From assembly GCA_905198155.1 (NCBI GenBank), contig CAJKBQ010000016.1, positions 4,664 through 68,663 on the forward strand: 64,000 nucleotides of DNA, in the 5' to 3' direction. The position numbers and the translations under genes are program-made. Under the pieces are notes generated by a model that saw only the letters and a list, made by a program, of their open reading frames with translations, was not told where the DNA came from and ran no database searches. Of this stretch, positions 1-8,786 are shown one piece after another (within the stretch, counting starts at the first letter, position 1; every line of letters starts with the position of its first letter). The stretch comes from an uncultured Eubacteriales bacterium. GTDB taxonomy: Bacteria; Bacillota; Clostridia; Oscillospirales; Acutalibacteraceae.

Positions 1-470
1 TATTCTTTGGCCTGCTCGGTGGTGAACCCGGAGATTCGCTCCAGCATATCAAACTGGCTTTTTTTGATGGCTTCGGCTTCGGCCAGCCGCGCTTCGGCCT
101 GTTTGTTTTTGGAGATCAGCTGTTCCTCTTTTTTTTCGAGGCCTTCCAGCTTTTTGTCCAGGTTTTCTTCTTTCTGCTGCGCGCGGCGTTCCTGCCGCTG
201 CACTTCATTTCTGCGTTCGCGCAATTCGCGCTCCGACTCATTGCGCAGCCGGTGAAGCTCGTCTTTGCCTTCGAGAATTGCTTCTTTTTTCTTCGCTTCG
301 GCGGTTTTCATCGCTTCGCTTACAATCCGCTTGGATTCCTGCTCGGCCGAGCCGATCAGCTCTTCCGCGGATTTTTTTCTATGCCAAACGCCCGCGAGAA
401 AGGCGACAATTCCAACTACGATGACGACTGCTGCGGTGACGATCCACCAAATCAGATTGGGTTCGTTCAA
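1..470 (-). CDS. rny: Ribonuclease Y, N-terminal part (cut by window edge)
   Basis: This is the 5' part of the membrane-anchored endoribonuclease Y that starts mRNA decay in Firmicutes. The start is a TTG at 470-468, preceded by AAGGAGG (489-483) about 12 nt away; no in-frame ATG lies near. The product begins MNEPNLIWWIVTAAVV, a single hydrophobic anchor of about 20 residues. A long charged coiled coil rich in Glu, Lys and Arg follows and runs into FDMLERISGFTTEQAKE, which matches the RNase Y segment just before its KH domain. The KH and HD domains lie outside the window. Family identity is clear from the anchor plus coiled coil plus the conserved ERISG-x-T-x-E-x-AK segment. The start is slightly uncertain because of the long spacer. 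Confidence 0.88.
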   Translation of the reverse strand, partial: MNEPNLIWWIVTAAVVIVVGIVAFLAGVWHRKKSAEELIGSAEQESKRIVSEAMKTAEAKKKEAILEGKDELHRLRNESERELRERRNEVQRQERRAQQKEENLDKKLEGLEKKEEQLISKNKQAEARLAEAEAIKKSQFDMLERISGFTTEQAKE

Positions 471-577
471 TTCTCTGCTGCACCTCCTTGATAAGATTTG
501 GGATTATTCTGTGTGTTATATTTCATGGATGCGCGGGTGCGTCTGCCCGGCGCAACAGCAAATACACTGCAACATCA

Positions 578-607
578 ATTGTATAACATTCAGAGGGGGA
601 TTGTCAA
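578..607 (-). promoter_or_regulatory. rny promoter
   Basis: On the minus strand a TTGACA box (607-602) is followed by TATACA (585-580, 16-nt spacer) or TACAAT (583-578, 18-nt spacer). It gives a leader of about 100 nt before rny. Confidence 0.6.
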
Positions 608-729
608 GGAATTTTCACAGGAGTTTTGAAAAAAATTTGCGATTTCCGATGCTTTCATTGCAAAAAAGCACGATGGAATGCGGGTTTGTGGCGATTTTCC
701 ACAAGAAAAAAATTTTTTCGCCGAACGGC

Positions 730-758
730 TTGATTTTTCCCGAAATCGGGTATATAAT
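730..758 (+). promoter_or_regulatory. thrS promoter
   Basis: TTGATT (730-735), a 17-nt spacer and TATAAT (753-758). Transcription should start near 765, at the 5' end of the T-box leader. The 608-729 stretch between this and the rny promoter is AT-rich and shows nothing else. Confidence 0.75.
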
Positions 759-764
759 AAACGA

Positions 765-1034
765 AAAGAAACGCGATGAAGGGAACCCCCGCAGCAAACC
801 CCTCCGATTCCAGAGAACGCGCGCCGTCGGCTGAGAGCGCGCCCAACCGGATCCGCTGCGCGGCACCATCCCGGAGCGGGGCTTGACCGCCGATTTCGGC
901 TCAAAAGCTGCCGGTGCCCGACGCCGTTACCGTCGATGAAACGAGAACAGGCCGCTGCCTGAAAACGCAGGGTGGAACCGCGGAGCGCGATTTGCGCTTC
1001 GCCCCGCGATGCTTTTCGGGCGCGGTTTTTGTTT
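765..1034 (+). ncRNA. Threonyl T-box riboswitch leader
   Basis: This leader senses uncharged tRNA-Thr and controls read-through into thrS. The hallmark T-box AGGGTGGAACCGCGG is present at 969-983. A GAGA-type Stem I element lies near 812-833, followed by a helical region. The ACC triplet at 865-867, just before a CCGGAGC segment, is my choice for the specifier codon and fits threonine; another ACC at 886-888 cannot be excluded by eye. AACCGCG (976-982) can pair with CGCGGTT (1021-1027) and is followed by a T run. That gives a terminator mutually exclusive with the antiterminator. The class is firm; the specifier position is inferred. Confidence 0.9.
976..1033 (+). terminator. T-box regulated terminator
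   Basis: Outer stem AACCGCG/CGCGGTT with an inner GC-rich hairpin, then TTTTTGTTT. The 5' arm overlaps the T-box sequence, as expected for an antitermination switch. Confidence 0.8.
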
Positions 1035-1080
1035 ATATTCAATTGTTTATTTTTGTGAAAACCACAAGGAGGTTTGTACA

Positions 1081-3024
1081 ATGAATGTGATATTGAAAGA
1101 CGGATCCGTGCTGGAAGCAGCGGCCGGCGCAACCGCGGCGGACGCGGCGCAGCAGATCAGCGGCGGATTGTACCGCGCGGCGTGCGCGGCGAAGGTGGAC
1201 GGCAAAGTGGTCGATCTGCGCACGGCGCTGACCGACGGCTGCACGCTGGAAATTCTGACGTTCGACGATCCGGACGGCAAGCGCGCGTTTTGGCACACGA
1301 CGTCGCACATTATGGCGCAGGCGGTGCAGCATTTGTTCCCGGACGCGAAGTTCGCGATCGGGCCGTCGATCGACAGCGGATTTTACTACGACTTTGACCT
1401 GCCGCGCCCGCTGACGCCGGATGATCTGGAGAAGATTGAGGCCGAGATGAAGAAGATTGTGAAAGAAAACATTCCGCTGGAACGGTTTGAACTGACGCCG
1501 GACGCGGCCGAACAGCTGATGGCCGACGCGGGGCAGGATTACAAAGTGGAGCTGATCCGCGAACACGCCGGCAAGGGCGAACACATCAGCTTTTACAAGC
1601 AGGGTGACTACACCGATCTGTGCGCCGGCCCGCATTTGATGCGCACCGGGGCGGTCAAGGCGTTTAAGCTGACCAGCTCGACCGGGGCGTACTGGCGCGG
1701 CGATTCCAGCAAAAAAATGCTGCAGCGCGTGTACGGCATTTCGTTCCCGAAGAACGCGGAACTGGAAGCGTATCTGGCGCAGCAGGAAGAAGCCCGCAAG
1801 CGCGACCACAACAAACTGGGCCGCGAGTTGGAATTCTTCACGACGGTGGACTGCATCGGGCAGGGGCTGCCGATCCTGCTGCCGAAAGGATCCCGCGTGA
1901 TTCAGCTGATGCAGCGGTGGGTGGAAGATACGGAGCAGGAAGCCGGGTATCTGCTGACCAAGACGCCGCTGATGGCCAAACGCGACCTGTACAAGATTTC
2001 CGGCCACTGGGATCACTACCTGGACGGGATGTTCATCCTCGGCGACCCGTACGACGAGACGAAGGAATGTTTCGCGCTGCGACCGATGACCTGCCCGTTC
2101 CAGTATCAGGTGTATTTGAACAAGCCGCGTTCGTACCGCGATTTGCCGATGCGGCTGGGCGAAACGTCCACGCTGTTCCGCAATGAGGACTCCGGCGAAA
2201 TGCACGGGCTGATTCGCGTGCGGCAGTTCACGATTTCCGAGGGGCATCTGGTGCTGCGGCCGGATCAGTTGGAGGACGAGTTCCGCGGCTGCCTGAGCCT
2301 GGCGAAATACTTCCTGGGGACGTTGGGACTGCTGGATAAGTGCACGTTCCGGTTCTCGCAGTGGGATCCGGCGAATCCGGGCAACAAGTACGAAGGCACT
2401 GCGGCGCAGTGGGAAGAAGCCCAAAGCCTGATGGCGAAGATTCTGGACGATCTGGACGTGAAATACACGATCGGGATCGACGAAGCGGCGTTTTACGGGC
2501 CGAAGCTCGACATTCAGTACAAGAACGTGTTCGGCAAAGAGGACACGCTGGTCACGATTCAGATCGATATGCTGCTGGCGGAGCGGTTCGGAATGTACTA
2601 CACCGATTCCGACGGGCAGAAGAAGCTGCCGTACATCATTCACCGGACGTCGCTCGGATGCTACGAGCGGACGCTGGCATATTTGATCGAAGAATACGCC
2701 GGGGCGCTGCCGACGTGGCTGATGCCGACGCAGGTGAAGATTCTGCCGATTTCGGAGCGGCAGCACGACTACGCCAAGCAGGTGTATGCGCAGCTGCACG
2801 CGGCCGGGATTCGCGTGGAGGTAGACGCCCGCAACGAGAAGATCGGGTACAAGATCCGCGAAGCGCAGAACGAGAAGATTCCGTATATGCTGGTGGTCGG
2901 CGACAAGGAAGTCGAAAACGGCACGGTATCCGTGCGGGCGCGCAAGGACGGCGATTTGGGCGCGATGGCGGTGGACGCGTTCCGCGCCAAAATTCTGGAT
3001 GAGATCGCGACAAAAGCGCGGTAA
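1081..3024 (+). CDS. thrS: Threonyl-tRNA synthetase
   Basis: Cytosolic class II synthetase that charges tRNA-Thr, 647 aa. The ATG at 1081 is chosen because AAGGAGG lies 8 nt upstream (1066-1072); the longer reading from 1009 would start inside the T-box terminator. An N-terminal TGS domain (about 1-60) comes first. The editing domain follows, with the HTTSH motif near residues 71-75 and the C-x3-H of YTDLCAGPH near 180. The class II core contains RNEDSGEMHGLIRVRQF (motif 2) and the C-terminal HRTSLGCYERT motif 3, then the anticodon-binding domain. Full length for the family. It lies directly downstream of the T-box leader, so expression should rise when threonine is scarce. Confidence 0.98.
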   Translation: MNVILKDGSVLEAAAGATAADAAQQISGGLYRAACAAKVDGKVVDLRTALTDGCTLEILTFDDPDGKRAFWHTTSHIMAQAVQHLFPDAKFAIGPSIDSGFYYDFDLPRPLTPDDLEKIEAEMKKIVKENIPLERFELTPDAAEQLMADAGQDYKVELIREHAGKGEHISFYKQGDYTDLCAGPHLMRTGAVKAFKLTSSTGAYWRGDSSKKMLQRVYGISFPKNAELEAYLAQQEEARKRDHNKLGRELEFFTTVDCIGQGLPILLPKGSRVIQLMQRWVEDTEQEAGYLLTKTPLMAKRDLYKISGHWDHYLDGMFILGDPYDETKECFALRPMTCPFQYQVYLNKPRSYRDLPMRLGETSTLFRNEDSGEMHGLIRVRQFTISEGHLVLRPDQLEDEFRGCLSLAKYFLGTLGLLDKCTFRFSQWDPANPGNKYEGTAAQWEEAQSLMAKILDDLDVKYTIGIDEAAFYGPKLDIQYKNVFGKEDTLVTIQIDMLLAERFGMYYTDSDGQKKLPYIIHRTSLGCYERTLAYLIEEYAGALPTWLMPTQVKILPISERQHDYAKQVYAQLHAAGIRVEVDARNEKIGYKIREAQNEKIPYMLVVGDKEVENGTVSVRARKDGDLGAMAVDAFRAKILDEIATKAR

Positions 3025-3066
3025 TTGCGGAGAAATTGATTTTGCGACGGGAAAGGAGCAGCGCAG

Positions 3067-3411
3067 ATGATTCAGATTTTCGGCAAGGCCAAATGCTTCG
3101 ACACCCGCAAGGCGGAGCGGTTTTTCAAAGAACGGCGCGTGCCGTTTCAGCGGATTGACCTGGCGGAAAAAGGATTCAGCCGCGGGGAGCTGCGGTCGGT
3201 GATTGCGGCGGTCGGCTCGGCGGAAGCGCTGCTCGACCCCAAGCAGCCGGACGCGGCGGTGGTGAAATACCTCGCTGACCCGGACGCGCAGCTGGATCAG
3301 CTGGCGGCGCACCCGATGTGGGTGCGCACGCCGGTGGTGCGCAACGGTCGCGCGGCGACGGTCGGCGTACAGCCGGAGGTGTGGGCCGGCTGGGTGCCGG
3401 GCGGGAAGTGA
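3067..3411 (+). CDS. ArsC/Spx-family thioredoxin-fold protein
   Basis: A 114-aa cytosolic protein of the arsenate reductase-like (ArsC/YffB/Spx) family. It starts MIQIFGKAKCFDT, giving the beta1-Cys-alpha1 pattern with one Cys (residue 10) and no CxxC partner. The later TPVVRNG segment fits the conserved cis-Pro region (RTPVV) of ArsC-like folds. A GAAAGGAG ribosome site precedes the ATG. It lies 42 nt after thrS and is probably co-transcribed. No ars genes are nearby, so arsenate reduction is unlikely to be its job; the function remains open. Confidence 0.8.
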   Translation: MIQIFGKAKCFDTRKAERFFKERRVPFQRIDLAEKGFSRGELRSVIAAVGSAEALLDPKQPDAAVVKYLADPDAQLDQLAAHPMWVRTPVVRNGRAATVGVQPEVWAGWVPGGK

Positions 3412-3474
3412 TGGGGAAGCGTGCTTGTTTTGCTCGAAATGCTGCGGGTTGAATTGGCAGTTTTGCGATGGCGA

Positions 3475-3503
3475 TTTTGAGGGAAATCAGTGTGCCCTAT
3501 AAT
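3475..3503 (+). promoter_or_regulatory. Probable promoter of the Gld-like ABC operon
   Basis: TTTTGA (3475-3480), a 17-nt spacer and TATAAT (3498-3503). It would give a leader of about 315 nt before the ATPase gene. The -35 box is weak. Confidence 0.45.
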
Positions 3504-3511
3504 ATCTTCCG

Positions 3512-3571
3512 TATGTTCTTCCGTATGTTCTTCCATACGTTCTTCCATATCTTCTTCCGTACGTTCTTCCG
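3512..3571. repeat. Five tandem 12-bp repeats in a leader
   Basis: Five consecutive 12-bp units with consensus TAYGTTCTTCCR lie directly after the putative -10 box, flanked by partial copies (3503-3511 and 3572-3575). On the plus-strand RNA the block is pyrimidine-rich; read on the minus strand it would encode a Glu-rich tetrapeptide repeat. The 3412-3823 interval holds no other supported gene. Confidence 0.85.
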
Positions 3572-3823
3572 TATCCATGTATGAAAGATGGCGTGGAAGA
3601 TAAAAAAGCGGTTCGATTAGACTTCACACACTTTCGGCATATTCCACAAAAATCGGACAATATTTTTGGCAGAGACGTTGACCTTAGTGGCTGCGGCTCT
3701 GTTTTTTCTTGCCAAAATGCCTATTTGTTCACGAACAGGACACAATTCTATCACGTTCATATCGCAATCGGCAGGTACAATATTACTCAGCCACTTTCCA
3801 GAAAGAATTCAGGAGGGAACACT

Positions 3824-4798
3824 ATGATAGAGGTCAAGCACCTGACGAAGCGCTACGGATCGAATGTCGCGGTCAACGACATCAGCTTCCGCGTGGAGGA
3901 AGGAGAAATCGTTGGCTTTTTGGGGCCGAACGGCGCCGGAAAATCGACGACGATGAACATTCTGACGGGGTATCTGTCCGCGACCGACGGCGACGTCACC
4001 ATCGGCGGGTACGATATCCTGGAAAACCCCAACGAGGCGAAAAAGCAAATCGGCTATCTGCCCGAACTGCCGCCGCTGTATCTGGACATGACGGTCAAAG
4101 AGTATTTGGACTTCATGTACGATTTGAAGCAGGTGACGCTGCCGCGCAAGGAGCACATTGAAGAGATTTGCCGGCTGGTGCAGATCACGAACGTGTACAA
4201 GCGGCTGATCCGCAACCTGTCCAAAGGATATCGGCAGCGCGTGGGGATTGCGCAGGCGTTGCTGGGCAACCCGGGCGTGCTGATTCTGGACGAGCCGACC
4301 GTTGGGCTGGACCCGAACCAGATTATCGAGATCCGCAACCTGATCCGCCAGCTGGGCAAGCACCACACGGTCATCCTCAGCTCGCACATCCTGCCGGAAG
4401 TGCAGGCGGTGTGCGAACGCGTGATTATCATCGACCGCGGCCAGATTATTGCCGACGGGACGCCGGATCAGCTGTCGCACGATCTGTCGAGCGATCACCG
4501 GCTGCTGGCGCGCATCGCCGGACCGCAGGCCGAAGTGGAAAAGCTGCTACACCGGCTGCCGAACGTGGTGTCGATTGTGCCGCTGGGCGAGCGCGAGCCG
4601 GGTGTGACGGAATATTCGATCGAGACCGAAACCGGCACCGATCCGCGCCGTGCGCTGTTTGAGCGGCTGGCGGAGCGCGGATGGCCGCTGATGGCGCTGC
4701 GTTCCACCGAGCTGACGCTGGAAGAAGTGTTTATCAACCTCACCAATGGCAGTTACAGCGGGATGAAGCTGACGCAAAAGAAAGGGGATGCGGTCTGA
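3824..4798 (+). CDS. ABC transporter ATPase, GldA-like
   Basis: Cytosolic ATPase subunit (324 aa) of an ABC-2 type exporter. Walker A is GPNGAGKST, the signature is LSKGYRQRVG and Walker B is VLILDEPTVGLDP, followed by the H-loop SSHILPE. A C-terminal extension of about 100 residues is typical of the GldA/CcmA-like branch. The ATG at 3824 has AGGAGG just upstream; an in-frame extension back to 3581 lacks a ribosome site. Its stop overlaps the start of the permease (ATGA), which marks a translationally coupled operon with the next three genes. The substrate is unknown. Confidence 0.93.
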   Translation: MIEVKHLTKRYGSNVAVNDISFRVEEGEIVGFLGPNGAGKSTTMNILTGYLSATDGDVTIGGYDILENPNEAKKQIGYLPELPPLYLDMTVKEYLDFMYDLKQVTLPRKEHIEEICRLVQITNVYKRLIRNLSKGYRQRVGIAQALLGNPGVLILDEPTVGLDPNQIIEIRNLIRQLGKHHTVILSSHILPEVQAVCERVIIIDRGQIIADGTPDQLSHDLSSDHRLLARIAGPQAEVEKLLHRLPNVVSIVPLGEREPGVTEYSIETETGTDPRRALFERLAERGWPLMALRSTELTLEEVFINLTNGSYSGMKLTQKKGDAV

Positions 4799-5502
4799 TG
4801 TCTGCGATTTACAAGCGCGAACTGCGCGGATTTTTCACCAACCCGCTGGGCTACGTGTTTATCGCGGCGCTGCTGGGTTTTGAAGGGTTTTACTTCTGGC
4901 AGATTCTGTTCTATCAGAACACCGAATCGTTTATGTACATTTACAACGGGATTTTCACATTCTGCATGATGCTGATCCCGGTGCTGACGATGCGGCTGCT
5001 GAGCGAAGACAAAAAACAGAAAACCGACCAGGCGCTGCTGACCGCGCCGGTGAGCCTGTTTGGGCTGGCGATGGGCAAGTTCCTGGCGGCGCTGACGGTA
5101 TACGCGATTCCGGTGCTGTTCACGCTGGTGCACGCGTTCGTGATGAGCTTTATGGGCACGCCGAACTGGGCAGCGATTTTTGGCAATGTAATCGGCACGC
5201 TGCTGTACGGCGCGGCGATTATCGCCATCGGGCTGTTTATTTCCGGGCTGACGGACAGCCAGATGATTGCGGCGATCGTGTCGTTTTTCATTTCGATGCT
5301 GCTGATGATTATCGACAGCATTTCGTCGCTGTTCAGCAGCAAAGTGCTGACGACGATCTGCAAGGCGCTGTCGTTTACCACGCGGTACAACGCGTTCGTC
5401 AACGGGATATTTGATACCGGCGCGGCGATTTACTTCCTGAGTGTGATCGGACTGTTTATTTACCTGACCGTATCCACGCTGGAAAAGAGAAGATGGAATT
5501 AA
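4798..5502 (+). CDS. ABC-2 type permease, GldF-like
   Basis: A 234-aa integral membrane permease. The N-terminus MSAIYKRELRGFFTNPLGYVF is the usual amphipathic start of ABC-2 permeases. About six hydrophobic segments follow, ending in an IYLTVSTLEKRRWN tail. It overlaps the ATPase gene by one base (ATGA) and is followed 17 nt later by the GldG-like gene. Together with the ATPase it forms the membrane core of the exporter. Confidence 0.92.
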   Translation: MSAIYKRELRGFFTNPLGYVFIAALLGFEGFYFWQILFYQNTESFMYIYNGIFTFCMMLIPVLTMRLLSEDKKQKTDQALLTAPVSLFGLAMGKFLAALTVYAIPVLFTLVHAFVMSFMGTPNWAAIFGNVIGTLLYGAAIIAIGLFISGLTDSQMIAAIVSFFISMLLMIIDSISSLFSSKVLTTICKALSFTTRYNAFVNGIFDTGAAIYFLSVIGLFIYLTVSTLEKRRWN

Positions 5503-5519
5503 AAGGAGGGCAGACGGAC

Positions 5520-7145
5520 ATGAACGAGAATGAAAAGAAAATCGACGGCGTAGAAACGCCCGTTGAGGATACTGCGGTGCAGCAGCCTGCCGAGCCGAAA
5601 AAAAGCGGCAAAAAAGCGTTTGCCAAAGCAATTCACGGGAAAAATTTTAAGTATGGGTCAATGGCGACGATCATCACGGTGGTGGTGATTGTGCTGACGA
5701 TTCTGATTAACGTCGGCGCAACGGCACTGGTCAATCGGTACCCGTCGCTGAAGCTGGATATGTCTACGGGCGCCAAAATGTCGCTGTCAAAAGACCTGAC
5801 CGAGACGGTGGACACGATTCAGCACAAGACGGAGATCATTTTCTGCACGACCAAAGACAATTACGAGACGACGTTCAACAATTACCTGTCCCAGCAGATC
5901 GGCATGGAAGCGATGAACGAAGGCACCCGCATTACGACGCTGGCGGAAAAAGCTGCGGAACGCAACGCCAATATTTCGGTGCGGTATGTGGATCTGGACG
6001 AAAACCCGTCGTTTGTCAACAATTACAAAAACGAATCGCTGGATTCGAGCAAGATTATTGTGCAGACGGAGTACCGGTACCGCGTGCTGGCGCTGAGCGA
6101 TCTGTTCCAGCAGAAGTCGTCGATGGATTATTCGACGTATCAGCAGAAAACGACGTACTACTCCAACGTGGAGTATGCGCTGGCGAATGCACTGGTGTCC
6201 ACCAACCTGGACGAAGTGCCGGTGGTTGCCGTTGCGACCGGTCACGGCGAAACCGAGCCGACAACGCTGACGTCCACGCTGAAAAGCAACAACTTCCAGG
6301 TGACGGAGATCAACCTGATGACCGACACCGAGATTTCGGACGAGATCGACGTGATCCTGATTGCTGCGCCGACGGCGGACTTCACCACCGAGCAGATCGA
6401 GATGATGGAGAAGTTCCTGAACAACAACGGCAATTACGGCAAAAACATCCTGTACATGACGGCGCCGACCCGTTCCCCGATGCCGAACCTGGACGCGTTC
6501 CTGGCCGACTGGGGGATGAAGCTGGGCGACGCGGGCGCGTACCTGCGCGAGTCCAACGACAAGCGCTATGTGCAGTATCCGGAGCTGATGCTGCTGGACG
6601 TGAACGCGGACGACGACAGCTGCCTGAAAGCGTTCGGCAAATCGACGGTCGGCACACTGCTGTCTGCGCCGATGCAGCTGCTGTTTGACTACGACAGCGG
6701 CGTGTCCACCAAAGCGCTGCTGACGACGTCGGAAACGGCGTATGTGGTGCCGAGCGGGGTGGAAGATGCGTCCAAGTATGAGCCGAAGGACGGCGACTAC
6801 GGCAAGAACGTGGTGCTGGGCTACGGCGAGAAGTATGTGAGCAAAAACAACGAGCAGCTGTACTCCCGCGTAGCGGTGTGCACGTCGATGTATGCGCTGG
6901 ACTACTTCCTGTCCACCAACACATACGGCAACAAAGACATCGCGCTGACGTTCTTTAAGCATATGACCGGGACAACGGGCGACGACGATCAGGTGTACAT
7001 CGCGGCGACTGAGTTCAAGGGCAGCGACATGACGCTGTCGTACAGCACGGTGAACACCGTGGGTCTGTGGATCTTCACGATTCTGGTGCCGCTGGCGGTG
7101 CTGGCGATGGGCCTTGTGATCTGGCTCAGGAGGCGTCATTTATGA
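5520..7145 (+). CDS. GldG-like ABC auxiliary protein
   Basis: A 541-aa protein with a cytosolic N-terminal tail, a transmembrane helix near residues 45-70 and a large extracytoplasmic domain of the GldG / ABC-transporter auxiliary type (VVAVATGHGETEPTTL and ILIAAPTADFT segments). A C-terminal transmembrane helix ends in IWLRRRHL. The ATG at 5520 follows AAGGAGG. It overlaps the downstream DUF4340 gene by ATGA. In Bacteroidetes the homologue supports gliding; this Gram-positive context has no gliding genes, so it is better seen as an accessory domain of an uncharacterised exporter. Confidence 0.88.
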   Translation: MNENEKKIDGVETPVEDTAVQQPAEPKKSGKKAFAKAIHGKNFKYGSMATIITVVVIVLTILINVGATALVNRYPSLKLDMSTGAKMSLSKDLTETVDTIQHKTEIIFCTTKDNYETTFNNYLSQQIGMEAMNEGTRITTLAEKAAERNANISVRYVDLDENPSFVNNYKNESLDSSKIIVQTEYRYRVLALSDLFQQKSSMDYSTYQQKTTYYSNVEYALANALVSTNLDEVPVVAVATGHGETEPTTLTSTLKSNNFQVTEINLMTDTEISDEIDVILIAAPTADFTTEQIEMMEKFLNNNGNYGKNILYMTAPTRSPMPNLDAFLADWGMKLGDAGAYLRESNDKRYVQYPELMLLDVNADDDSCLKAFGKSTVGTLLSAPMQLLFDYDSGVSTKALLTTSETAYVVPSGVEDASKYEPKDGDYGKNVVLGYGEKYVSKNNEQLYSRVAVCTSMYALDYFLSTNTYGNKDIALTFFKHMTGTTGDDDQVYIAATEFKGSDMTLSYSTVNTVGLWIFTILVPLAVLAMGLVIWLRRRHL

Positions 7146-8665
7146 GTAAGAAAAAACGCCAGCTGCTGATTATTCTGGCGGTTGTCGTGGTGCTGGGCGC
7201 GCTGGTGGCGGTGCTGACGCTGCTGCCGTCCGGCGACCCGGCGGATGCTTCGTCGGACAGCCCGTCGAGCACGGCGTCCACGGCGGAAGTCACGCTGTAC
7301 AGCCGCGACAAAACCGATCTGAAAAAGCTGGTTTTGACCAATGAATTCGGCACGTTTACGCTGACCGCAAAGCCAGACGGCGACGCGATGACGTACGCGC
7401 TGGAAGGGTACGAAGGACTGAACGTTTCGACGGCGATGCTCAGCTCCATCGCGGAGTTCGGCAGCAAGCTGGTGGTGTACCGCGAAATCGGCGATACCAC
7501 CGACCTGGCCAGCTATGGGCTGACCAAACCGGCGGCGGAATTCACCGCCGAGTACACGGACGGCAGCAGCGTTTCGATCCAGGTGGGCGATCCGCTGCCG
7601 ACCGACGCCAGCCGCCGCTATGCGGTCGAAAAAGGCAAGAAAAACGTGTTTGTGGTGTCGGCCAATTCGCTGACGACCGTGAAAAACACGGCGCTGCTGT
7701 CCACCTCGCTGATTAATGCGGCGATTACCGACAACAACGGGGAATCGGCGGCACCGTCGTTTGATTCGATCCACATTTCCGGCCGCGGACACGAGTCGAA
7801 AATTTCGATTTACCCGACGTCCAAACTGAATGTGGAAGAAACCAGCCCGCTGAAAGTGTACAGCTACTACATCGACGGGCGCGCCAAAGTGCCGCTGTAC
7901 AGCAGCGCAACGGAAAAATATCTGCTGGACATGTGTACGGTGACGGCGAGCGATCTGGCGGTGATCAACCCGACCGATGCGCAGAAAGCCGAATACGGAT
8001 TTGACGATCCGATTATTCTGGAATTCACGACCGTGGAAACGGATGACAACGGCAAGAAAACGCTCACCCCGTACAAGCTGCGGATCGGCAAGATCAACGA
8101 CAACGGGACGGCGTATGCGATGCTGGAAGATGTCAACATCATCTACACGGTGCCGGCGGACAAACTGGCGGTGGCGACGATGTCGGTGTTTGAGCTGCGG
8201 GATTCGCTGCTGAACCTGGTGTCGGTATCGTCGGTGGAGGAGATTGTGGTTCAGATCGGCGATCAGACGTACCGGTTTGACCATGAGCGCAAAGTCCGCG
8301 AAACGTCGTCGGGCGCAAGCTCCACCAGTTCGGTGATTTACGATTACGAGACGTACTACAACGGTGAGCTGCTGTCGTCGTTTTCGAAGTACTATCAGCA
8401 GTTCCTGAGTGCGTACAAGCAGGAACCGTTTACCGAGGCCGACCAGAAGGGCGACCTGCTGTTTACGATCACGCTGAAGCATTACCCCGAAAACACGAAG
8501 AAAGAAACCGTGTTCAAAGTATACGACTGCGTCGGCAACGACCGCCGCGTCGTGTACGAAGTGGACGGCGAAATCATCGGGTTGGCGAAAAAAAGCTGGG
8601 CTTCCAAGCTGATTGAAGACACCGATCGGCTGCTGAAAGGCGAAGAGATTACGGTGACGGAGTAA
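7142..8665 (+). CDS. DUF4340 membrane-anchored protein
   Basis: A 507-aa protein with a short basic N-terminus (MSKKKRQ), one transmembrane helix and a long extracytoplasmic region in DUF4340 style. It has repeated LxxYGL/YGFDDP-like units: SYGLTKPAAEFTAEYTDG near residue 125 and AEYGFDDPIILEFTT near 285. AGGAGG lies 7 nt before the ATG, which overlaps the preceding stop. DUF4340 proteins regularly follow GldG-like genes. It is the last gene of the operon, with a terminator 27 nt downstream. Biochemical role unknown. Confidence 0.85.
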   Translation: MSKKKRQLLIILAVVVVLGALVAVLTLLPSGDPADASSDSPSSTASTAEVTLYSRDKTDLKKLVLTNEFGTFTLTAKPDGDAMTYALEGYEGLNVSTAMLSSIAEFGSKLVVYREIGDTTDLASYGLTKPAAEFTAEYTDGSSVSIQVGDPLPTDASRRYAVEKGKKNVFVVSANSLTTVKNTALLSTSLINAAITDNNGESAAPSFDSIHISGRGHESKISIYPTSKLNVEETSPLKVYSYYIDGRAKVPLYSSATEKYLLDMCTVTASDLAVINPTDAQKAEYGFDDPIILEFTTVETDDNGKKTLTPYKLRIGKINDNGTAYAMLEDVNIIYTVPADKLAVATMSVFELRDSLLNLVSVSSVEEIVVQIGDQTYRFDHERKVRETSSGASSTSSVIYDYETYYNGELLSSFSKYYQQFLSAYKQEPFTEADQKGDLLFTITLKHYPENTKKETVFKVYDCVGNDRRVVYEVDGEIIGLAKKSWASKLIEDTDRLLKGEEITVTE

Positions 8666-8691
8666 AATAAACTTCGGAAAGACATAAAAAT

Positions 8692-8736
8692 ACCCTGCGT
8701 ACCTGGATGAATACCTGGGACGCAGGGTGTTTTCTT
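8692..8736 (+). terminator. Terminator of the Gld-like ABC operon
   Basis: A 9-bp stem, ACCCTGCGT (8692-8700) with ACGCAGGGT (8720-8728), followed by GTTTTCTT. Confidence 0.8.
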
Positions 8737-8747
8737 AAAAATCAGGA

Positions 8748-8780
8748 TATTTTTCATGAATTATTCATGCATGAAAAATA
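8748..8780. repeat. Perfect 11-bp inverted repeat, candidate operator
   Basis: TATTTTTCATG (8748-8758) and CATGAAAAATA (8770-8780) are exact reverse complements with an 11-nt spacer. The right arm spans the -35 region of the promoter just downstream, as expected for a repressor site. It lies outside any gene. Confidence 0.6.
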
Positions 8781-8786
8781 AAACTG

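Noticed and set aside
1039..3312. A 757-aa frame antisense to thrS
   Set aside because: It is an Arg/His/Gln-rich mirror of GC-rich codons, with no motif and no ribosome site. The same holds for the long antisense frames at 10727-11584, 17264-18595, 21795-23243 and 41665-43611.
3512..3571. CRISPR array
   Set aside because: The units are contiguous and 12 bp long, without spacers.
3297..3578. Minus-strand reading frame with a Glu-rich tetrapeptide repeat
   Set aside because: It arises from the 12-bp repeats and runs antisense into the ArsC-like gene; no ribosome site or promoter supports it.
3581..3823. N-terminal extension of the GldA-like ATPase
   Set aside because: The ATPase family starts at the IEVKHLTKRYG segment and AGGAGG sits right before the ATG at 3824; the extension has no family similarity.
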